A stretch of DNA of 64,000 nt from Rhodospirillaceae bacterium (GTDB lineage: Bacteria; Pseudomonadota; Alphaproteobacteria; Bin65), in contig VXNK01000001.1 of NCBI GenBank assembly GCA_009840595.1, positions 24,492 to 88,491 on the forward strand, in the 5' to 3' direction. The translations under genes were made by a program, and so were the position numbers. The stretch's first letter is position 1. Each line of letters opens with the position of its first letter. The notes below the pieces were generated by a model that had not been told where the DNA came from, did not search any database, and saw only the letters and a list, made by a program, of their open reading frames with translations. Shown here piece by piece: positions 8,020 through 16,244 of this stretch.

Positions 8020-8720
8020 AGTCGCTCACGGTCATCCAGCATACCTCGGCCGAATATCTCGGCCTGATGGAAGACCATTTCGAAGGCCGGCGCATCCGCT
8101 TCACCTACGTCCGCCCCTTCACCGAAGGCGTGGCGCCGCCGCACCCCGACGCCGTTGCCGACGGCCTCATCCTGCTCGGCGGCGGGCCCTGGGGATCGGC
8201 CGGCGCGCGCGACCTGCCGACCCTCGAGGCCGAAATCGCCGTCGCCCGGACCTGCCTGATGGTCGAGAAACCGGTCGTCGGCATCGGCCTCGGCGCGCAA
8301 ATCCTGGCATTGGCCGCAGGCGGCTCGGTCGAGGCGGCGCCGCTGCGCTTCACCGTCGATACGGCGCTGCGTTGCATGGAGGAGGCGCTGAACGGCTATC
8401 TGCCCGAGTCCTGGCCCGTCGCCGTCTACGGCCGCGACCGGGCCGTGCCGCCGGATTATGCGCAGGTCCTGGCACGCGCCGGCGACGGCGAGCCGGCGCT
8501 GTGGCAGATCGGCGGCAATGCGTTCGGCTTCGCCGGCCATCCCGGCCTCAAGGTCGCCATGGTCGAGGACCTGATCATGGAATTCGAGGAGGCGCCCGCC
8601 GATCCGGCGCCGGCCCTGCGCGATCTCCGCGCCGCCCAGCGCGCCATCGAGGATGCGCTGGTGCCGATCATGACCGGCCTCGTCCAGCTGACCGGCCTGA
8701 TGCAGCCGGGCGGAGAATAG
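8016..8720 (+). CDS. Class I glutamine amidotransferase-like protein, catalytic residues missing
   Basis: A 234-residue protein of the class I glutamine amidotransferase fold; LLGGGPWG near 53-60 corresponds to the family oxyanion strand. The nucleophile elbow, normally GxCxGxQ, reads GIGLGAQILA, so the Cys is Gly91. The C-terminal His-Pro-Glu is GHPG, so the Glu of the triad is also missing. It cannot be a normal glutaminase. It may be a binding or scaffold protein for lipoate assembly. The start at 8016 overlaps the ligase stop, so it is the last gene of the lip operon, followed by a 409-base gap. Confidence 0.8.
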   Translation: MKSLTVIQHTSAEYLGLMEDHFEGRRIRFTYVRPFTEGVAPPHPDAVADGLILLGGGPWGSAGARDLPTLEAEIAVARTCLMVEKPVVGIGLGAQILALAAGGSVEAAPLRFTVDTALRCMEEALNGYLPESWPVAVYGRDRAVPPDYAQVLARAGDGEPALWQIGGNAFGFAGHPGLKVAMVEDLIMEFEEAPADPAPALRDLRAAQRAIEDALVPIMTGLVQLTGLMQPGGE

Positions 8721-9129
8721 CGGGCGGCGGGACCGGCCGTCGCCCGGTCCCGGAGCGAATTCGACCGGTACGGATCTCCGACTGCGCGGCGACACTTCTG
8801 CCCGACACCCTTTCCCGTCATTTCGACCGAAGCGGTTCGAAGAACCGCGGAGCGGAGAAATCTGTCACCCGCGGAGCCTGGTCCCGAGCGGCTTGCCGGA
8901 AAGATTTCTCCGCTCCATGACCCTGCGGGCCATTCCGGTCGAAATGACGGGGTGAGGAGGGTGTGGGTCAGTCGGTCCGACGGTTCAAATCGAAGCGGGA
9001 TCACGCCGACTCCGCTTTGTCCGCTGCGGGGATTTGCCCGGCGTCGCCGACATATTCAAAAGTTGCTATCTGTCGGGAGTTTCAATACCCTGTCGGCACA
9101 GCCGGTCGGCCAGCGTTAGGGGGCATGTC
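8721..9129. other. Intergenic region separating the lip and sHdr gene blocks
   Basis: No gene is seen. The first two thirds hold a palindromic repeat (8814-8951). The last part (about 9040-9129) is the presumed promoter and leader of dsrE and has a short AT-rich stretch around 9051-9068. That stretch contains ATTCAAAAG, half of the palindrome found at 1165-1180 with a degenerate second half, so co-regulation is possible but weakly supported. Confidence 0.5.
8814..8951. repeat. Palindromic intergenic repeat (family A), copy 1
   Basis: Outer arms CCCGTCATTTCGACCG (8814-8829) and its complement (8936-8951), with inner arms GGAGCGGAGAAATCT (8849-8863) and its complement (8902-8916). Related copies lie at 45003-45206 and 45831-45982. 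The nested inverted arms could form a long hairpin between the lip and dsrE-shdr blocks. It looks like a dispersed intergenic element. Confidence 0.7.
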
Positions 9130-9507
9130 GTGACGGACAAACTGGTCATCGTGATGGCGAACACGGACACGCGCAACGGCGAGGAACTGGGCGCGCCGAT
9201 CTTCCAGGCGACCGTCGCCGCGGCGATGGAATACGAGGTCGACGTGATCTGCACGGCCACCTCGGGCCGCCTGATGAAGAAGGGCGTCGCCGAACATCTC
9301 GTGGTCAAGGAAGGCTCGCCGAAATCGGTCTACGATTTCATCCAGGACGCCCACGAGGCGGGCGTGAAATTCTACTGCTGCTCGCCCAATCTCGACCTGT
9401 TCGACATGACCAAGGACGACCTGATCCCCGAATGCGAGGGCATCGTCGGCGGCGCCCATCTGATCGAGGAGATCATGGAGGACGACGTCAAGGTGCTGAC
9501 CTACTGA
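9130..9507 (+). CDS. dsrE: DsrE-family sulfurtransferase
   Basis: A 125-residue DsrE/F-like protein. It starts VTDKLVIVMANTDTRNG, with the Rossmann-like DsrE fold, and has cysteines in FYCCSPN and IPECEG that could carry persulfide. DsrE-type proteins pass sulfane sulfur to or from TusA and are a standard partner of sHdr clusters. The GTG at 9130 is chosen because AGGGGG lies 6 bases upstream and the protein then has normal length; an upstream in-frame start would add 32 residues not typical of the family. It is the first gene of the dsrE-shdr transcript, 22 bases before shdrC1. Confidence 0.9.
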   Translation: MTDKLVIVMANTDTRNGEELGAPIFQATVAAAMEYEVDVICTATSGRLMKKGVAEHLVVKEGSPKSVYDFIQDAHEAGVKFYCCSPNLDLFDMTKDDLIPECEGIVGGAHLIEEIMEDDVKVLTY

Positions 9508-9529
9508 GGAAGGGGATCCGGCAACGGAC

Positions 9530-10291
9530 ATGGACCACGGCGCCGCCACCCGCGTGCAGGAGCATATCGGCGATCCGGTTTCGGACGCGCCGCCGCTCGA
9601 CCGCGACGCCCTGGAAGAGATTTTCGGCGATATCCAGGCCGACCTGCGCTACGACCACGAACTCAACGGCTGCCTGAACTGCGGCATCTGCACGGCGACC
9701 TGCCCGGCGGCCCATTATTACGATTTCAGCCCGCGCGAGATCGTCCAGCTGCTCTGGACGGAAAATCTCGAGGGCATCTACGACGCGATGCAGGAAAAGA
9801 TCTGGGCCTGTGCCCAGTGCTACACCTGCGCGGCGCGCTGCCCGTTCGGCAACAGCCCCGGCGGCCTCGTCATGCTGATGCGCGAGGTCGCGATCAAGCA
9901 CGGCATGGAGTCGGCGAAGAATGTGCTGCGCCCGTTCAGCCGGGTCATGCTCAAGCTGATCTCGACCGGCAACCAGCTCGCCCCGGACATGATCAATCCG
10001 GACCATTTCGCCGACTGGGGGCCGAACATCGCCAAGGTGGATGCGCCGCTCAAGCTGCTGCGCAAGGCGATCCCGATGCCGACGCTCAACACCACGGCGA
10101 CGGCCTGGGAGGTCAATCTGAAGACCTCGGTGGAGCTTTACACGATCTGGGAAATGACCGGCGTGCTCGACCAGCTCGAAGGGATCGACGAGAATCTGTT
10201 CGACGTCATTACCGACATCATGGACGAGAAGCGCGAGGACTGGGAAGACTTCCTTGAAGAGCAGGAAGACGAGGACGAAGACGACGACTGA
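9530..10291 (+). CDS. shdrC1: sHdrC1, heterodisulfide reductase-like iron-sulfur subunit
   Basis: A 253-residue ferredoxin-type subunit with two [4Fe-4S] motifs: CX2CX2CX3C at residues 48, 51, 54, 58 and again at 94, 97, 100, 104. The C-terminal half has no clusters and ends in a highly acidic tail. In the sHdr complex, HdrC-like subunits conduct electrons between the HdrA flavin and the HdrB active site. It is encoded with shdrB1 and shdrA in the order C1-B1-A seen in all sHdr operons. Confidence 0.92.
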   Translation: MDHGAATRVQEHIGDPVSDAPPLDRDALEEIFGDIQADLRYDHELNGCLNCGICTATCPAAHYYDFSPREIVQLLWTENLEGIYDAMQEKIWACAQCYTCAARCPFGNSPGGLVMLMREVAIKHGMESAKNVLRPFSRVMLKLISTGNQLAPDMINPDHFADWGPNIAKVDAPLKLLRKAIPMPTLNTTATAWEVNLKTSVELYTIWEMTGVLDQLEGIDENLFDVITDIMDEKREDWEDFLEEQEDEDEDDD

Positions 10292-10326
10292 GCCGCCCGC
10301 GGCGGCTCGCGCAGGAGACAAGGGAT

Positions 10327-11721
10327 ATGACCGGCACACCGAACGATACCGGGAACGCTTCGGGCGAAAGCGGCGAACGCTTTACCGGACACGGCAGCGA
10401 ATGGCGCGATGCGAACCTGTCGGCGCAGGACGCGCGCACCGCCACCGCTTGGGTCGAGGCCAAGGTCGACAAGCGCTCCATGCTGACGAACAAGGATCGC
10501 GTCGAAGACGTGCGCGATATCATGTGGCAGCTGGAGAAAGATGGCGAGATCGCCGTCCACCGGGTCGACGACGGCCATGCGCCGGTCGAGGTCAAGACGC
10601 TCTACGGCTGGACCAAGCGCATCCCGACGACCCGGCTCTGGCATCACAAGTCGTGCGGCCAGTGCGGCAACATTCCGGGCTACCCGGCCTCGCTGCTCTG
10701 GCTGATGAACGAACTCGGCATCGAATATCTCGACGAGACCGACCAGACCTCCTGCACCGCCTGGAACTATCACGGCTCGGGCATCGGCAATCTGGAGAGC
10801 CTGGCCGCGGTCTTCCTGCGCAATTTCCACCAGGCCTATGTCAGCGCCCGCGCCCAGGGCCTGCCGGACGCCTACTACTATCCGCTGGTCCATTGCGGCA
10901 CGTCGTTCGGCAACTACAAGGAGGTGCGCCACTATCTGCTGCACTCCGCCGAGTTGCGCGAGCGGGTGAAGAAGATCCTCGCCAAGCTCGACCGGCTGGT
11001 CGACGGTAAGCTGCTGATCCCGGAAGAGGTCGTGCACTATTCGGAATGGGTGCATGTCATGCGCGACCGCATCGCGGACCGCCAGACGATCGACGCCAGC
11101 GCCATCCGCGCGACCATCCATCCGGCCTGCCATGTCTACAAGATGGTGCCGGAGGACGCGATCTACGACGACGACATCCTGGAGGGGAACCGGGTCGCGG
11201 TCTCGACCGGCGTGATCGGCGCGCTGGGCGCCCAGGTGATCGACTATTCGACCTGGTACGATTGCTGCGGCTTCGGCTTCCGCCACATCATCTCGGAGCG
11301 CGAGTTCACCCGCTCCTTCGCGATCGACCGCAAGGTCAAGGTCGCGGTGGAGGAGGCCCGGGCCGACGTGATGATCGGCCACGACACCGGCTGCATTACG
11401 ACGCTGGACAAGAACCAGTGGATCGGCAAGGCTGCCGGCAAGGACTACGACCTGCCGATCCTGGCCGACTGCCAGTTCGCGGCGCTGGTCTGCGGCGCCC
11501 ATCCGTTCAAGATCGTCCAGTCCCACTGGCACGCCTCGTCGACCGAGACGCTGATGGAGAAGCTGGGCATCGACTGGCGCGCGGCGAAGGCGGAGTTCGA
11601 GGCCTATCTCAAGCAGGTCGAAGCCGGCGACCAGGAGAATCTCTACGATCCGCGCCTGATGATCACCTCGGGCCCCGGCTTCAAGCGGATAGAGAACGGA
11701 ACACTCGAGACGGGCACATGA
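10327..11721 (+). CDS. shdrB1: sHdrB1, heterodisulfide reductase-like catalytic subunit
   Basis: A 464-residue HdrB-like protein, longer than methanogen HdrB because of an N-terminal extension. Cysteine groups include SCGQCGNIPG near residue 110, HPACHVYKM near 262 and DCCGFGFRH near 317, consistent with the non-cubane cluster site of CCG-domain proteins, although only one true CCG is seen. HdrB subunits carry the thiol/disulfide chemistry. In the sHdr model the complex works on sulfane sulfur bound to a carrier or to LbpA. The start ATG at 10327 has AGGAGACAAGG upstream. The stop overlaps the shdrA start. Confidence 0.9.
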   Translation: MTGTPNDTGNASGESGERFTGHGSEWRDANLSAQDARTATAWVEAKVDKRSMLTNKDRVEDVRDIMWQLEKDGEIAVHRVDDGHAPVEVKTLYGWTKRIPTTRLWHHKSCGQCGNIPGYPASLLWLMNELGIEYLDETDQTSCTAWNYHGSGIGNLESLAAVFLRNFHQAYVSARAQGLPDAYYYPLVHCGTSFGNYKEVRHYLLHSAELRERVKKILAKLDRLVDGKLLIPEEVVHYSEWVHVMRDRIADRQTIDASAIRATIHPACHVYKMVPEDAIYDDDILEGNRVAVSTGVIGALGAQVIDYSTWYDCCGFGFRHIISEREFTRSFAIDRKVKVAVEEARADVMIGHDTGCITTLDKNQWIGKAAGKDYDLPILADCQFAALVCGAHPFKIVQSHWHASSTETLMEKLGIDWRAAKAEFEAYLKQVEAGDQENLYDPRLMITSGPGFKRIENGTLETGT

Positions 11722-12767
11722 CCAAGCCGGTCCTCGTGGTCGGCGGCGGCCCGGCCGGGCTCGCCGCAGCCGAGGCGCTGTCCGGCGTCGGCCGGAACGC
11801 CGTTCTGGTGGAGAAGGAGGACCGGCTCGGCGGCGCGCCGATCCTCTCCGGCTACGCCAAGCTGGTGCCGACCGGGGAATGGGCGAAGGACGCCATAGGC
11901 GGCATGGTCGCGCGGGTCGAAGGCGACGCTACGGTCGATGTCCGGACCGGCTGCACCGTGCAGGAATTCGGCGGCGAGCCCGGCGCGTTCGCGGCGACCC
12001 TGTCGGACGGCGCCACGGTCGAGGCTTCGGCCGCCATCCTGTGCACCGGCTTTACCCATTTCGATTCGGTCAACAAGCCGGAATGGGGCTTCGGCAGCTT
12101 CCCCGACGTCGTGACCACGACCCAGGTCGAGCAGATGATCTCGTCGGGCGCCGGCGTGCGCTGCCCGTCCGACGGCCGCACGCCGAAGCGGGTGGCGATC
12201 TTGCTCTGCGTCGGCTCGCGCGACCGCCAGATCGGCCGCGAATGGTGCTCCAAGATCTGCTGTACGGTGAGCGCCAACATCGCGATGGAAATCCGCGAGG
12301 AAGTGCCGGACTGCCACGTCTACATCTACTACATGGATATCCGCACCTTCGGCCTCTACGAGACGAGCTACTACTGGCGCAGCCAGGAGGAGTTCAAGGT
12401 CAAGTATATCAAGGCGCGGATCGCCGAGGTGACCTCGGACGGCGAACGGCTGATCGTCAAGGGCGAGGACACGCTGGTCAAACGGCCGATCACCATTCCC
12501 TTCGACATGGTCGTCCACGCCATCGGCATGGACCCGAACGTCGATAACCTGCTGCTGTCTTCCATTTTCGGGGTCGACCTGGAGCCGCACGGCAACATTG
12601 CCCGGCAGTCGGCCTATGGCGGCATGGGGCGGACCAGCCGGCCCGGCGTGTTCGTCGCCGGCGCGGCGACCGGGCCGGAGACCATCGACGATTCGATCGC
12701 CCAGGCGAATGCCGCGGCCATCGCGGCGCTCGGCGCCGGCCGGGCGGCGGCGGACGAAGCGGCCTGA
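11718..12767 (+). CDS. shdrA: sHdrA, flavin-containing subunit
   Basis: A 349-residue HdrA-like flavoprotein. The FAD-binding motif VVGGGPAGLAAAEALS is at residues 7-22, CVGSRDRQIG near 161 and WCSKICCT near 175 are the cysteine motifs for the [4Fe-4S] cluster, and the second FAD motif is GVFVAGAATGP near 311. It is much shorter than methanogen HdrA, as is usual for sHdrA. It is the electron-handling core of the sHdr complex, probably passing electrons to NAD or another acceptor (known only in outline). The ATG overlaps the shdrB1 stop. Confidence 0.93.
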   Translation: MTKPVLVVGGGPAGLAAAEALSGVGRNAVLVEKEDRLGGAPILSGYAKLVPTGEWAKDAIGGMVARVEGDATVDVRTGCTVQEFGGEPGAFAATLSDGATVEASAAILCTGFTHFDSVNKPEWGFGSFPDVVTTTQVEQMISSGAGVRCPSDGRTPKRVAILLCVGSRDRQIGREWCSKICCTVSANIAMEIREEVPDCHVYIYYMDIRTFGLYETSYYWRSQEEFKVKYIKARIAEVTSDGERLIVKGEDTLVKRPITIPFDMVVHAIGMDPNVDNLLLSSIFGVDLEPHGNIARQSAYGGMGRTSRPGVFVAGAATGPETIDDSIAQANAAAIAALGAGRAAADEAA

Positions 12768-12771
12768 GCGG

Positions 12772-13635
12772 ATGATGGCGCACGCCCTGCGCGGGACGGC
12801 GGGACGGGACGAGCCGGTCCCCGAGCGGCCGGAGCTGCATCTCTCCGGCCCGCGTCTGCGCCAGGCGCTGGAAAGCCTGATCGCCGGCAGCGAGGAGCAG
12901 GGCGGCGTCGAGCGCTATGTCGATGCCGTGAAGCTCAAGGCCTCCGCATTCGGCGACGCCCTCGCCGGCGGGGCGGCCGGCCTGAAGCCCGCGGCGTTCG
13001 GCGAACTCTGCGCCCTGATGCCTTCGGTGCGCCGGCGCATCGGGCCCTATCTCGACCGGAAGGGTTTTGCGACCGTCTGCACGGCAATCGACGCGTTGCT
13101 GGACGGCAGGACCGATACGACGACGACCGACGCACGGCTCGCCGCCTTCGAGGGCGCCTTTCCGCGCGACCGGGACCATCGCTGGGTGCGCGACCTGGCG
13201 GCCGAACTGCTGCACAACCTCGACCCGGAGCGCTATCCGCCGATGCAGCGCTGGGTCTGGGACGCCAAGACCAACACCGGCGTGCTGCGCGAGATCTGGT
13301 GGGGCGACGATGTCGACCACATCATGATCGACGTGCCGGACAGCTACGGCGCCTTCGTCATGCTGCGCGAGGAACTGTCGCAATTCTTCACGGAAAACGG
13401 CGTGTTCCGGGACATTCTCCAATATGTCGATCTGCTCCTCGCCCATGTCTACGCCGCCTATATCGGCGAGCAGGGCGGACAGTATCTGCGTACCGATTTC
13501 GCGACGCCGGAAGATCCGATGCTGCACACCCGCCGGATGCTCGGGCTGGACGGCGTCGGCGCCAGGGGCCGGACGAAGCCTGCCGCGGTGGACGGCGACG
13601 CGCGGCCCGTCGGCGCCCCCAGGCTGCTCAACTAG
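12772..13635 (+). CDS. Conserved hypothetical protein of the sHdr operon (between shdrA and shdrC2)
   Basis: A 287-residue soluble protein without cysteine clusters or membrane segments. Its N-terminal third resembles a helical domain (LHLSGPRLRQALESLIAGSE), and the centre holds the aromatic stretch YPPMQRWVWDAKTNTGVLRE. A protein of unknown role sits at exactly this place, between HdrA and HdrC2, in sHdr operons generally, and I take this to be that gene (often called Hyp). Two in-frame ATGs (12772 and 12775) are adjacent; the first is used. It is part of the same transcript, 4 bases after the shdrA stop. Confidence 0.85.
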   Translation: MMAHALRGTAGRDEPVPERPELHLSGPRLRQALESLIAGSEEQGGVERYVDAVKLKASAFGDALAGGAAGLKPAAFGELCALMPSVRRRIGPYLDRKGFATVCTAIDALLDGRTDTTTTDARLAAFEGAFPRDRDHRWVRDLAAELLHNLDPERYPPMQRWVWDAKTNTGVLREIWWGDDVDHIMIDVPDSYGAFVMLREELSQFFTENGVFRDILQYVDLLLAHVYAAYIGEQGGQYLRTDFATPEDPMLHTRRMLGLDGVGARGRTKPAAVDGDARPVGAPRLLN

Positions 13636-13648
13636 GCCCGGGCGCGCG

Positions 13649-14395
13649 ATGCCGATCCACGAACAGTCGCTGATCCGGCCGGAGAATATCCGGACTCACG
13701 ACAACCTGGTGCTCGACGGCGTCGACGTGTCCGGCCACTGGTCGACCTTCATCGAGCCGCGGGTCGTCACCGACTACAACGAGGCGCTGGAGGACGAGAT
13801 CGCGGCGCTGCCCGGCGGCGAATATATCCACCGCTGCTGGCAATGCGGCTCCTGCACCAACTCCTGCACGGTCAACGCCGTCAACCCGGACTTCAACCCG
13901 CGCTACTGGATCTACCTGATCCGCATGGGCATGGAATCCGAGCTGCTGCGCGACAAGGACATCATCTGGCAGTGCGTCTCGTGCAACAAATGCACCTACG
14001 CCTGTCCGCGTGACGTCGAGCCGGAAGGGGTGATGAAGGCGACCGCGCACTGGCTGGAGAAGAAGGGCCATACGCCGAAATCGCCCTCGATCATTTTCGA
14101 CGAGATTTTCGCCGAACAGGTGATCGCGCGCGGCAAGATCGAGGAATCGTCCATCATTCGGACGTTCCTCAAGCGCACCGGCCAGCCGCTGATGCAGGAC
14201 TGGCTGATCGCGATGGCGCGCAGCCTGATGATGAAGCTGCCCATCGGCCTGATGCGGCGCATGGGCCTGGCCGTGCTGTTCCGGCCGCGCACCGCCGGCT
14301 GGTCGAAGGCGCGGGCGGCGCTCGAAGACTATGTCGAGGAATGCGAACGCGAACAACGCCGGGCGCTCGGCCTGGGCAACGGGAAGCCGGAATGA
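13649..14395 (+). CDS. shdrC2: sHdrC2, heterodisulfide reductase-like iron-sulfur subunit
   Basis: A 248-residue subunit with two [4Fe-4S] motifs: CWQCGSCTNSC at residues 63-73 and CVSCNKCTYACP from 109 to 120. It is the second HdrC-type subunit and pairs with HdrB2. The C-terminal half is helical and basic (LMMKLPIGLMRRMG) and may contact the membrane or partner subunits. The start ATG at 13649 follows the unknown gene by 13 bases, and the stop overlaps the shdrB2 ATG (ATGA). Confidence 0.92.
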   Translation: MPIHEQSLIRPENIRTHDNLVLDGVDVSGHWSTFIEPRVVTDYNEALEDEIAALPGGEYIHRCWQCGSCTNSCTVNAVNPDFNPRYWIYLIRMGMESELLRDKDIIWQCVSCNKCTYACPRDVEPEGVMKATAHWLEKKGHTPKSPSIIFDEIFAEQVIARGKIEESSIIRTFLKRTGQPLMQDWLIAMARSLMMKLPIGLMRRMGLAVLFRPRTAGWSKARAALEDYVEECEREQRRALGLGNGKPE

Positions 14396-15324
14396 GCGAA
14401 GAACGGAAATACGACCGCGTCGCCTACTATCCCGGCTGTGCGCTGGAAGGCACCGGCCATGCCTACAACCGCTCGACCAAGGCGGTCGGCAAGGCGCTCG
14501 GCCTGAAGCTGGACGAGGTGAAGAACTGGAACTGCTGCGGGGCGATGGAGGTCAAGAATATCGACCCGAAGATCCAGACCTACCTGTCGTCCCGGGTCAT
14601 GTCGATCGCCGCGAACGAAATGGGCCACGATGTCGTCATGGCGCCGTGCAACGGCTGCTACCACAATCTCAAGAAGGCCGAATACGACCTGGAGCACGAC
14701 GGCAAATCGCGCGAGGTCGTCGACCGCCTGTCCTCCAAGGCCGGCCATGAAACCTACGAGGCCGGGCAGGTCGAAACCATCCATGCCCTCGACTGGATCA
14801 AGGACGGGATCGGCGAGGACGGCCTGAAAGCCAGGGTCAAAAACAGCCTGCAAGGCGTTAAAATCGCGAACTATTACGGTTGCATGTACACGCGGCCGCG
14901 CCACATCTTCCCGGAGAAGGACGCCGGGCCGGGTTCGGAATCGACATCCGAACCGCACTTCATGGACGACCTGCTGGCCGCGGCCGGCGCCGAGAATGTC
15001 GATTTCCCGCTCAAGACGGCCTGCTGCGGCGGCGCGCACACGCTCTCGGACAGCGACATCTCGACGAAACTGGTGCTGAACATCCTCGAAGCCGCCGAGG
15101 CCGCCGGCGCCGACGTTATCGCCACGGAATGCCCGACCTGCCATTCCGGGCTCGAAATGCACCAGATCCGCGCCGAAAAGCGGCTCGGCCGGAAAACGAC
15201 GGTGAAAATCCTCTATTTCACCCAGCTGCTCGGCGTCGCGCTGGGCCTCAGCCCGCGCAAGGTCGGCGTGCACGAGAATGTCTCCGACTCGCGCGGTTTC
15301 CTGAAGGAAAAGGGCCTGGCATGA
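14392..15324 (+). CDS. shdrB2: sHdrB2, heterodisulfide reductase-like catalytic subunit
   Basis: A 310-residue HdrB-like protein with two complete CCG modules: YYPGCALEG ... NWNCCGAMEV ... CNGCYHNL in the N-terminal half and YYGCMY ... ACCGGAH ... CPTCHSGLEMH in the C-terminal half. These are the ligands of the two non-cubane [4Fe-4S] clusters of HdrB-type enzymes and mark it as the subunit most likely to do the sulfur chemistry. It starts inside the end of shdrC2 and its stop overlaps the next ATG, giving strict translational coupling. Confidence 0.93.
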   Translation: MSEERKYDRVAYYPGCALEGTGHAYNRSTKAVGKALGLKLDEVKNWNCCGAMEVKNIDPKIQTYLSSRVMSIAANEMGHDVVMAPCNGCYHNLKKAEYDLEHDGKSREVVDRLSSKAGHETYEAGQVETIHALDWIKDGIGEDGLKARVKNSLQGVKIANYYGCMYTRPRHIFPEKDAGPGSESTSEPHFMDDLLAAAGAENVDFPLKTACCGGAHTLSDSDISTKLVLNILEAAEAAGADVIATECPTCHSGLEMHQIRAEKRLGRKTTVKILYFTQLLGVALGLSPRKVGVHENVSDSRGFLKEKGLA

Positions 15325-15794
15325 CGCCGTTCGCCGACATCGAAGCGGCGCTCGACGGTTTCGATTCCGCCCGAATCGATGCCGGGGAGGGCGATCCAGC
15401 CGGCCGCCTGCTCGGTCTGGCTGAGATGGTGCTGGAAAACTGGATCAAAGCCCGCGACGAGGCGCCGACCGCGGACGAGCGCGAAGGCTTCCGCCTGCTC
15501 GCCCTGCACCGGCAGGGCGCGCGCGGCGAACCCAGCTTCAACGCGTGCCGCGAAACCTGCCGCGAGATCGCCTACCACGCCAACCTGCTGCGCCTGGAAC
15601 CGGACCATGACGAAACCGGCCGCCGCGCGGCCATGATGGCGATGCTGGTGCGCCATCTCCTGCTTTTCGTCTCGGGCAAAATGCAGGTTGCGGGGCTGGG
15701 CGAATTTTGCTGTTCATCGCGCGGCTTGCGCTCGCTCGATCGGGACGCAGCCCAAGCACCTGAATACACGCCCGAATTGACGAAGGTTGCCTGA
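15321..15794 (+). CDS. Unknown protein between shdrB2 and lbpA
   Basis: A 157-residue, mostly helical soluble protein that I do not recognise. It has five cysteines apart from any cluster motif, in ACRETCREIAYHANLL near 75-90 and FCCSSRG near 129-135. The CxxxC plus CC arrangement could suit thiol or persulfide handling or metal binding, but this is speculation. It starts in the shdrB2 stop (ATGA) and ends 3 bases before lbpA, so it is translated as part of the complex-carrier set. A role in LbpA or HdrB2 maturation is possible. Confidence 0.8.
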   Translation: MTPFADIEAALDGFDSARIDAGEGDPAGRLLGLAEMVLENWIKARDEAPTADEREGFRLLALHRQGARGEPSFNACRETCREIAYHANLLRLEPDHDETGRRAAMMAMLVRHLLLFVSGKMQVAGLGEFCCSSRGLRSLDRDAAQAPEYTPELTKVA

Positions 15795-15797
15795 TCC

Positions 15798-16235
15798 ATG
15801 CCGACTGTCCGTGGATGCCATCTGCCCGACGACCTGCTCTACGACGTGCCGAACCATATCTGGTTCACCGAAACCGGCGACGGCAACCTGCGTCTCGGCA
15901 TGACCAGCGTGGCGACGGCGATGGCGGGCAATCTGGTCGCCTTCACGCCGAAGAAGGTCGGCCGGTCGGTCAAGGCCGGGCGGTCCTGCGCCACCGTCGA
16001 ATCCGGCAAATGGGTCGGCCCGGCCAAGTCGGCGGCCGGCGGCGAGGTCGTCGAGGTCAACGACGCGCTGGTCGAGGAGCCGAGCCTGGCGAACCAGGAC
16101 CCGTACAGCGCCTGGATGGTCGTGCTCCGGCCGGACGACTGGGACAGCGTGAAGCCGACCCTGACGCCAGGCACCGACGTCGCTGCGGCCTACGAAGCCA
16201 AGATGGACGAGGACGGCTTCGCCGGCTGCGAGTGA
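15798..16235 (+). CDS. lbpA: LbpA, lipoate-binding protein of the sHdr pathway
   Basis: A 145-residue GcvH-like lipoyl carrier. The lipoylation site is Lys71 in ATVESGKWVGPAKS, matching the ESxK pattern of the H-protein fold. No glycine cleavage genes (gcvT, gcvP) are near; the gene instead ends the shdr operon and shares it with a dedicated lipoate ligase and synthases. That is the known distinction between LbpA and GcvH. LbpA carries the dihydrolipoyl/lipoyl group that takes part in sulfur oxidation by sHdr. A terminal cysteine (FAGCE) and CH at residues 7-8 are other features. Confidence 0.93.
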   Translation: MPTVRGCHLPDDLLYDVPNHIWFTETGDGNLRLGMTSVATAMAGNLVAFTPKKVGRSVKAGRSCATVESGKWVGPAKSAAGGEVVEVNDALVEEPSLANQDPYSAWMVVLRPDDWDSVKPTLTPGTDVAAAYEAKMDEDGFAGCE

Positions 16236-16244
16236 ACCGCCGCC

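Noticed and set aside
9053..9068. Second ATTC-N8-GAAT operator before dsrE
   Set aside because: Only the left half (ATTCAAAAG) matches; the right half reads CTAT instead of GAAT, so I do not claim a site.
9034..9129. In-frame extension of dsrE to an upstream start
   Set aside because: The added residues are not DsrE-like and cross the AT-rich promoter stretch; GTG 9130 has the better ribosome site.
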